This document shows positions 59,201-64,000 of a DNA stretch of 64,000 nucleotides, one piece after another. The position numbers and the translations under genes are program-made. Source of the DNA: Enoplolaimus lenunculus (taxonomy: Eukaryota; Nematoda; Enoplea; Enoplida; Thoracostomopsidae); contig JASANG010001299.1 in assembly GCA_030248215.1 (NCBI GenBank), positions 1-64,000 of the forward strand, written 5' to 3'. How positions within the stretch are numbered: the first letter of the stretch is position 1; each line of letters starts with the position of its first letter. A model generated the notes under the pieces. That model saw only the letters and a list, made by a program, of their open reading frames with translations, ran no database searches and had not been told where the DNA came from.

Positions 59201-62200
59201 ATTATTTGGTCCTGGAGTCATTTATGCGCTACAATTAGGGTTAATTGACATTTATGGACTCTAATTATGGTTTAGGTAGTCTACCCGCTTACGGACTCTT
59301 ATTAGGGATACGGACTCCAATTGATTCGGACTCAAAATGGGGACCCCCTCTTATTACCCCTCCCCCTCTTATTCGGGTCAATACACTAGATTAATAACGC
59401 AATTACAATTTTAGTCTGCATTCTGAAAAATTCAAAGTCACCCTACACAATCCTTCCACCAGAAATAACAAGTAGTTCCCCACCTTCATAGCAACTTGCA
59501 TACATCACGTTACGTTTTTTCATATGTACCATACCCGATATCGCTTTCCAATTCAAACTAAACACTGTGCATTGTGCATTATTAGCGCAAAATTCATTTT
59601 TTTCACACGTTTTTCTTCAGGTTGTCTCAAATCGATGTGTCTGTCAGTGAATCTTTTGTTGACAGACGTTCATTTTCAAGCCATTCTGAAACAGCGTGCT
59701 CGCAGCTAACTTATGTATCAGATAATTCAAATATACCATTGTACAACCCTGAAATAAGCCACGGCGATAGCATTTTAAGCTTTATCGACGGCTCCAATAC
59801 GTCCAGCTTACATCTTTCCCGAGATACCAGAGCCTGGAAGCCCCCGCTACAAGTCATAACCCCAAACCAACCAGCGAACTCAGCGCACTTGCATTGTTTG
59901 AGTCATGAAACTAACACAAACGGACAGTTTTACACGAATCGTACCGAATTCACAGCGTACGACCAAAAAGGAATTTTAGATCTTGAAACTAGTCATCCTG
60001 TTGAAGAGAATAAACTTCAACTGACCCTTTCGGCAGAAATGGAACCAATTGCCAACGGTATGGCAAGTATGAAACGCTTTAGATTTCTAGCTGTTAACCG
60101 AATATTTCAAAGTTGGAATGTGGTGGAAAAAAGACTAAACACTGCGTTTTGGCGGCTAATAAATCCTGCAGACGACAATGACGAATCTGAAGTAGCTAAA
60201 GGAGGTGATATCACAACTGGAGATTATCGAAAGGCCGCTTCGGTGATCCGATCAGTGTCAAATATCGGCAAATGCGAAGGAAATCAAGAACAAAACACCG
60301 AGAAAGCCGGACGGAAGAAAGACTTAAATATCGAAAAAGCACGAACAGAAGAACGACAAACCAACGAACCAGCAATCAAAAAAAGACAACAACCAAGAAA
60401 CCTTGACCCAGCAGCCGGAACAACGACACGACGACAATCTGGACGATCTGGGTCAGTGGCAATTGGAGGCTTAATGCCGGCGAACTTCTACCATCAAATG
60501 TACCCACGGATTAAAGCACCAAGCGTTCATTCCCTTGCTAGCAGGAGCTCAAACCACTCTCGTGGGAGCACTGTGATCAACAGTGAACTCGAAAGTATCC
60601 CAGAACACGATTTTGAGGATGGAGATCATCTGATAAGATCTGCTACTCAACCTGGAAGCTCCAAAAGTGAAAAGAACCCAAAAGATGTCAAAAGTAAGAC
60701 AAAATCTGCGGAAAAACTGGCAACAAAGCAAAATTTGGCCAGCGATCAGGAACTGGATTTGGAATCGGGTCGAAATCAAGATTATACCGAAGTAAAAAAT
60801 ACAAAGCTGGACTCGTTCGCAGAATTCAATCCAGATCTACCAATATCAGCCTGCGTTGTACTAATTGCGGTAATTATCGGGGTAATAAGTTTCCATATCC
60901 ACGCCTACGAGCACGTCTCGCCTGGGTTTTCGATCTACTACGCGATGCTGTTTTTTCTTCTTCAAGAGTACTGGATCCGTGATTTGAGCAATACTGCGGT
61001 AACGTTTTCATTCTTACTTGGTTCTCTTGCTGTAGTTTCTACCATCATTAACGCAATCATTTACAATATCAAAAATACTCAAAAGCGAGTCGAAGCTTTA
61101 CTTCCGGCGGAAATCCGGCGGAGAAAAGAAGCACTGGCGGCTGCCGGATACCCGGAAGCGGAAGTACATGCGGAAGACGTCATTGCGGACCTGATGGCCC
61201 AGCATGGATCGTTGCTCACGAGAGCTGTGATTCCAAAAAGTGTTGTAACCGAGCTGGAAACCGAAGCTGCTGAAACGGTTCAAGTGATCGAAGAAGAAAT
61301 CGAACACGAACAAAACGTCAAACGAGTCTTGGGGTCTCTTTCGTTGCCACCTGAAACTGCAAATCGTATGGCTGCCCTGTTGGCTATGACGCCGAGGTCG
61401 AAACGTCGACTCACGATGATTGCTGAACAAAATTCGCCAACCGTCAGTCGGACGAGCTCGTTCCGCGAAAAATCGGTAGCTAACTCTCAGAACGATGAAC
61501 AGCTCTCAGATGATGGTGGTAGTATTTTTTGTAGGCCCGAATTTTTAGTTGACGCTCAAACAAGTGCAATTAAGCTTCATATGGTAGATAGTGTTACTCA
61601 GTACGTTTACGATGCGCTACTGAACGCAGCTGTAAATACGGACCAAATTGCTAGATCTGAAATAGGAATAGATGCAATAGCTAGTGAACAACAAGAAGTT
61701 TACAGTTTAATTGATACCGCGATTCAAGTTTCTCAAGATTTAAAAACAGCCGATACTTGTACTCGATTGGATAGACTGTCTGAGCTGGCTGCATCTATGA
61801 TCGCTCTCGCAGTAGGCAAGCCCCTTTTACAGCCTTCGACGAGTTTCCCAGTCATTTCACCAACCCACCCTCAAGGACATAAACGACGAGGGTCGTCACT
61901 TAAAAAGAGGTTTTCAAAACGTGATGGGGGAGCGCCCTTAACGTTCGAAGGAAAAACAAGCAGCGAATGGTATATTCCGTTTCATTCTCACGAGCGGTCC
62001 ATCTCACATTGCATATCAACTCAAACAGATGGAATTTTGTCATTCAACTCAGCTTCTCAACAAAACATTCCAAGCTGCTCTAGACACCGCGACGTCGTCG
62101 CCCGAAATCGACCGCATTCATCAAGTTTTCATTTTTTCTCACGCTCCGACAAATTCCCACGCGCCGGTAAACTGCCACGCTCCGATAAATCCCCACGCTC

Positions 62201-62807
62201 TGATAAGTTTCCGCGCAACATCAAACGTTTTGCAGCCCGACGGCAGCGATCATCAGATAATTACGAACCAGCAGACTATTTACCACATCGGGCGATAGTT
62301 AAACCGATCATTCAATCATCACGATTTGCTCAAACCGATGAAATTCATGACACTGGATACCAGTTGCCTGCCGGTGGAACCTCAGTCCAGACACCATCGT
62401 CTTACCTGTTCGCCCCCAGGCCGTCAGAAATCAAAGCAACCGCGCCAAAATCAATTGGGATCCAAGTTGACCAAGAATATTCTCCTCTAAAGCTCTTTAC
62501 GCCTGAACTGGATAAGAAAACTTTAAATAGAATTTCGTCAGCTCCGCGGTTGCGTGATCCTGCATCGTTAAGCTGCCAAGATTTTGGGTCACAAACTGCT
62601 CCACCCCCTGAAACTCGAGGGCGTGCTGTGAGCGCTGTTGTGAGGGTTGTAGATGCTGCAACTCAATCTGTGCGGTCCATAAAGGCCCCACCCAAGCCTG
62701 CAACCCCTGCTAAACGGCGTGATATTCGCGAAGCTCAACTATCGAAGTTAACGTCGCGAAATATTGCGCTGTTTGATCAGGTTTGTGATTTAAAAGCTTA
62801 CGTATAG
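55945..62807 (+). CDS. K2P (two-pore-domain) potassium-channel-like protein without canonical selectivity filters, whole gene
   Basis: Three exons splice to 3723 nt (1240 aa). The order is TM1 (about 33-56), a short extracellular segment, pore helix 1 (83-95), TM2 (111-132), a cytosolic loop of about 450 aa, TM3 (584-606), a pore-loop-like segment (615-636), TM4 (636-662) and a cytosolic tail of about 580 aa. This is K2P topology, and the first intron lies in phase 1 inside the codon of the first filter glycine, the position typical of K2P genes. Intact K2Ps carry background K+ current as dimers. Here P1 reads S-I-A-F-G after splicing and P2 reads E-Y-W-I-R where T-I-G-F-G is expected. Conduction of K+ is therefore doubtful; a regulatory subunit or a channel of other selectivity is possible. 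The frame is open throughout, so this is not an obvious pseudogene. An upstream exon joined at 55985 instead of the ATG at 55945 remains possible. Confidence 0.8.
56264..56455 (+). repeat. GCTTAGG-rich dispersed element, first of a tandem pair
   Basis: CATGTAAAGATTAGGGGCGG, TTTCTTGCTTAGGCTGAGGT, and GACGCTTAGGTTTAGGCTTA. In the first K2P-like intron, followed at once by a second copy. Confidence 0.85.
56456..56600 (+). repeat. GCTTAGG-rich dispersed element, second of the pair
   Basis: TTTTTTGCTTAGGCTTAGGC, then CAACGCTTAGGCTTATGC, and CTACTGTTACGGCCC at the right end. Confidence 0.82.
58071..58314 (+). CDS. K2P-like exon 2: filter 1 remainder and TM2
   Basis: It begins after AATTTTAG; the joined codon is G+CA = Ala, then Phe-Gly. 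The filter-to-TM2 link (QLRVCNNVSRVITLCYSAIG) fits the 'P-x-T-x-x-G-R-x-x-x-x-x-Y-A-x-x-G-x-P' pattern of the family, with the Pro kept (GLPFLVYILADLG). A basic post-TM2 segment follows. Ends in phase 2 at GTAAGA. Confidence 0.82.
58555..58695 (-). repeat. GCTTAGG-rich dispersed element, minus-strand copy
   Basis: AACGCCTAAGCGTAAAGACT, AGCCTATAAAACCAGTCTAA, and GGTTCGCCCCTTAAATG at the far end. In the second K2P-like intron. Confidence 0.65.
58941..59384. mobile_element. GTGACCCGAATAAGAGGGGG-type element in the second K2P-like intron
   Basis: GTTATGACCCAAATAAGAGA and CCCCCTCTTATTCGGGTCAA are inverted ends. The interior TTGTTATTCGGTTACGGACT is in reverse orientation to 46779-47156. Confidence 0.85.
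59621..62807 (+). CDS. K2P-like exon 3: long loop, TM3, altered P2, TM4, cytosolic tail
   Basis: Acceptor TTCTTCAG. About 400 residues of polar, charged loop include KKRQQPRNLDP and several Arg/Ser-rich stretches. TM3 (ACVVLIAVIIGVISFHIHAY), the pore-loop position (YYAMLFFLLQEYWIRDLS) and TM4 (FSFLLGSLAVVSTIINAIIY) follow. The tail has an acidic, helix-prone part (ETEAAETVQVIEEEIEHE), Ser/Arg-rich segments, and a local K-x-P-R-S-D-K repeat near 62150-62215. Stop at 62805-62807. The whole 3187-nt exon is open, which argues for a working gene. Confidence 0.88.
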
Positions 62808-64000
62808 GTATTTACTCTAATAGGATTATACAACCCTTTATAAAGTTGAAACGTTCACGCTTGAATTGCTTGCAACTGTGTAATTTTACTAAACACTTGA
62901 TCATTGTTACTATCTGGATCCTTTGCTACATAAACTATTATAAGCAATTAAATGCAAATCATGCACATGCGATTATTACACAATGCACAGTGTTCAACAA
63001 TTAATACAAGCTTGTGCAGTACAAAATCTTCACAAGACGTGACAGCTCCATGGGACTCGAGTGTCAAGCTCCTGCAACTGTATAGAGTTGGTAAACGCCT
63101 CCACTCGTGAGACCTGTGCTCGAATCCTGACCAAAATAGTAATGCGGGGTTCAATTTATAACTGGTTCCGCTTGGGATCAGTTTTTTGTCTATTAGTCTA
63201 TTGGGTAACATTTTTTCTGCTTATAAACCCTATATCATATTCAAAAAGTCTTATTTGTCTGCTATCATTATGTGTAAAGTCGCCTTTTGTCCTTCAAATG
63301 TTCAATATTATATTATAGACGTATTGTCTGCAAATAACGTATGATATGTTTTCAAATGTCAGCGTACTTGAGGAAACATACACAAATTGTCCTGTTGAAT
63401 ATCATATGATACTAAAATTTGAAATTTAAATATTTGAATTATGACACTGTTTTTCAACGCGCTTTTGTGTCGGAAACGAATTTGCAGATGTGTATTCGGT
63501 ATTTTATAGCACATCTGATTAGCACCCGAAGATTACACTGTCCCGCTATATATAATTTGATATTCGTTATAATTTTTGGAATATCATATGATAGTCGCAT
63601 AAATGAACGTTTGTATCAGGTGACAAACCGACTCTTTCACACATTAATCTGAGAGCCGTGATTTGTAAGTCAATGTCATGTGACATTCTAGTTTTGTCTG
63701 TTGATCCGATGGCAGTCCAAATTCTAACGTTGAGATCGATTCAACATGGGAGAAACCATGACCCACATGCCCCCGTCATAACGTGAAATCCGCATAAGTA
63801 AAAACGTAACCTTCGCCTAACTATATTCCTATATGCCTAAAGCCAACCTAAGGCTTACTCGGTACGAATAAATCTGAAACTACACCTAAATCTAGTCCTA
63901 AATGATAAAGATTAGACAAACTCTGAAACCTGCAATATTGCTTTTCCGCTGAAAAATGGACACTCTTATAAAAATATAGCGGGTTTCTTTTGTAACAAAC
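62808..64000. other. 3' flank of the K2P-like gene
   Basis: Contains a SINE (62940-63135) and a diverged GCTTAGG element (about 63750-63900, minus sense). ATATCATATGATA-type motifs recur near 63400 and 63583. No clear polyadenylation signal for the upstream gene and no further gene. Confidence 0.5.
62940..63135 (+). repeat. tRNA-derived SINE
   Basis: Leader GTGACAGCTCCATGGGACTC, A-box region diverged, B box TGCTCGAATCCTGACC. Same family as 40970. Confidence 0.75.

Noticed and set aside
60549-61430. Minus-strand open frames under the K2P-like exon 3
   Set aside because: Shadows of the long plus-strand coding frame.

Overview
The window is AT-rich metazoan nuclear DNA with many introns and many short repeats. 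Splice sites are canonical GT/AG, and most acceptors read TTTCAG or TTTTAG. Both recognised gene families (a large lipid transfer protein and a two-pore potassium channel relative) are animal families, so an invertebrate is likely. I cannot fix the phylum. A hexamer-rich dispersed repeat of the form GCTTAGGCTTAGG recalls the TTAGGC telomere motif of nematodes, but this is only suggestive.

Positions 417-46321, minus strand: one very large gene of the vitellogenin / apolipophorin / apolipoprotein B superfamily (LLTP). I assembled 47 exons by eye from splice sites, reading phase and protein character. The model runs from a signal peptide (46319-46321 ATG) to a stop at 417-419 and gives 8103 nt (2700 aa). 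Every junction keeps phase. Exons 1-11 carry the vitellogenin N lipid-transport module and exons 12-14 the open beta-sheet domain. The rest is a long, low-cysteine, beta-rich lipid-binding part. No polyserine tract or von Willebrand D domain was seen, which favours an apolipophorin/apoB-like secreted lipid carrier over a yolk vitellogenin.

Positions 46322-55944: intergenic, with no recognised gene but several repeat families, a GACGGAC minisatellite, and a 1014-bp inverted-repeat transposon carrying a piece of an OTU-like cysteine protease. That transposon sits inside another small element.

Positions 55945-62807, plus strand: a three-exon gene for a K2P-channel-like membrane protein of about 1240 aa. 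It has the K2P topology and the family's intron inside the first filter codon, but neither pore loop keeps a K+ selectivity filter (S-I-A-F-G in P1, E-Y-W-I-R in P2). It also has an unusually long cytosolic loop of about 450 aa between TM2 and TM3.

The rest of the window, including most intron space of the lipid-carrier gene, is a mosaic of short non-autonomous elements: a GCTTAGG-rich family (about 20 copies), a tRNA-derived SINE, and five or more terminal-inverted-repeat families. One inverted-repeat copy appears to supply a splice acceptor and the first codons of a lipid-carrier exon. The two genes are divergently arranged; nothing in the sequence ties their functions together.
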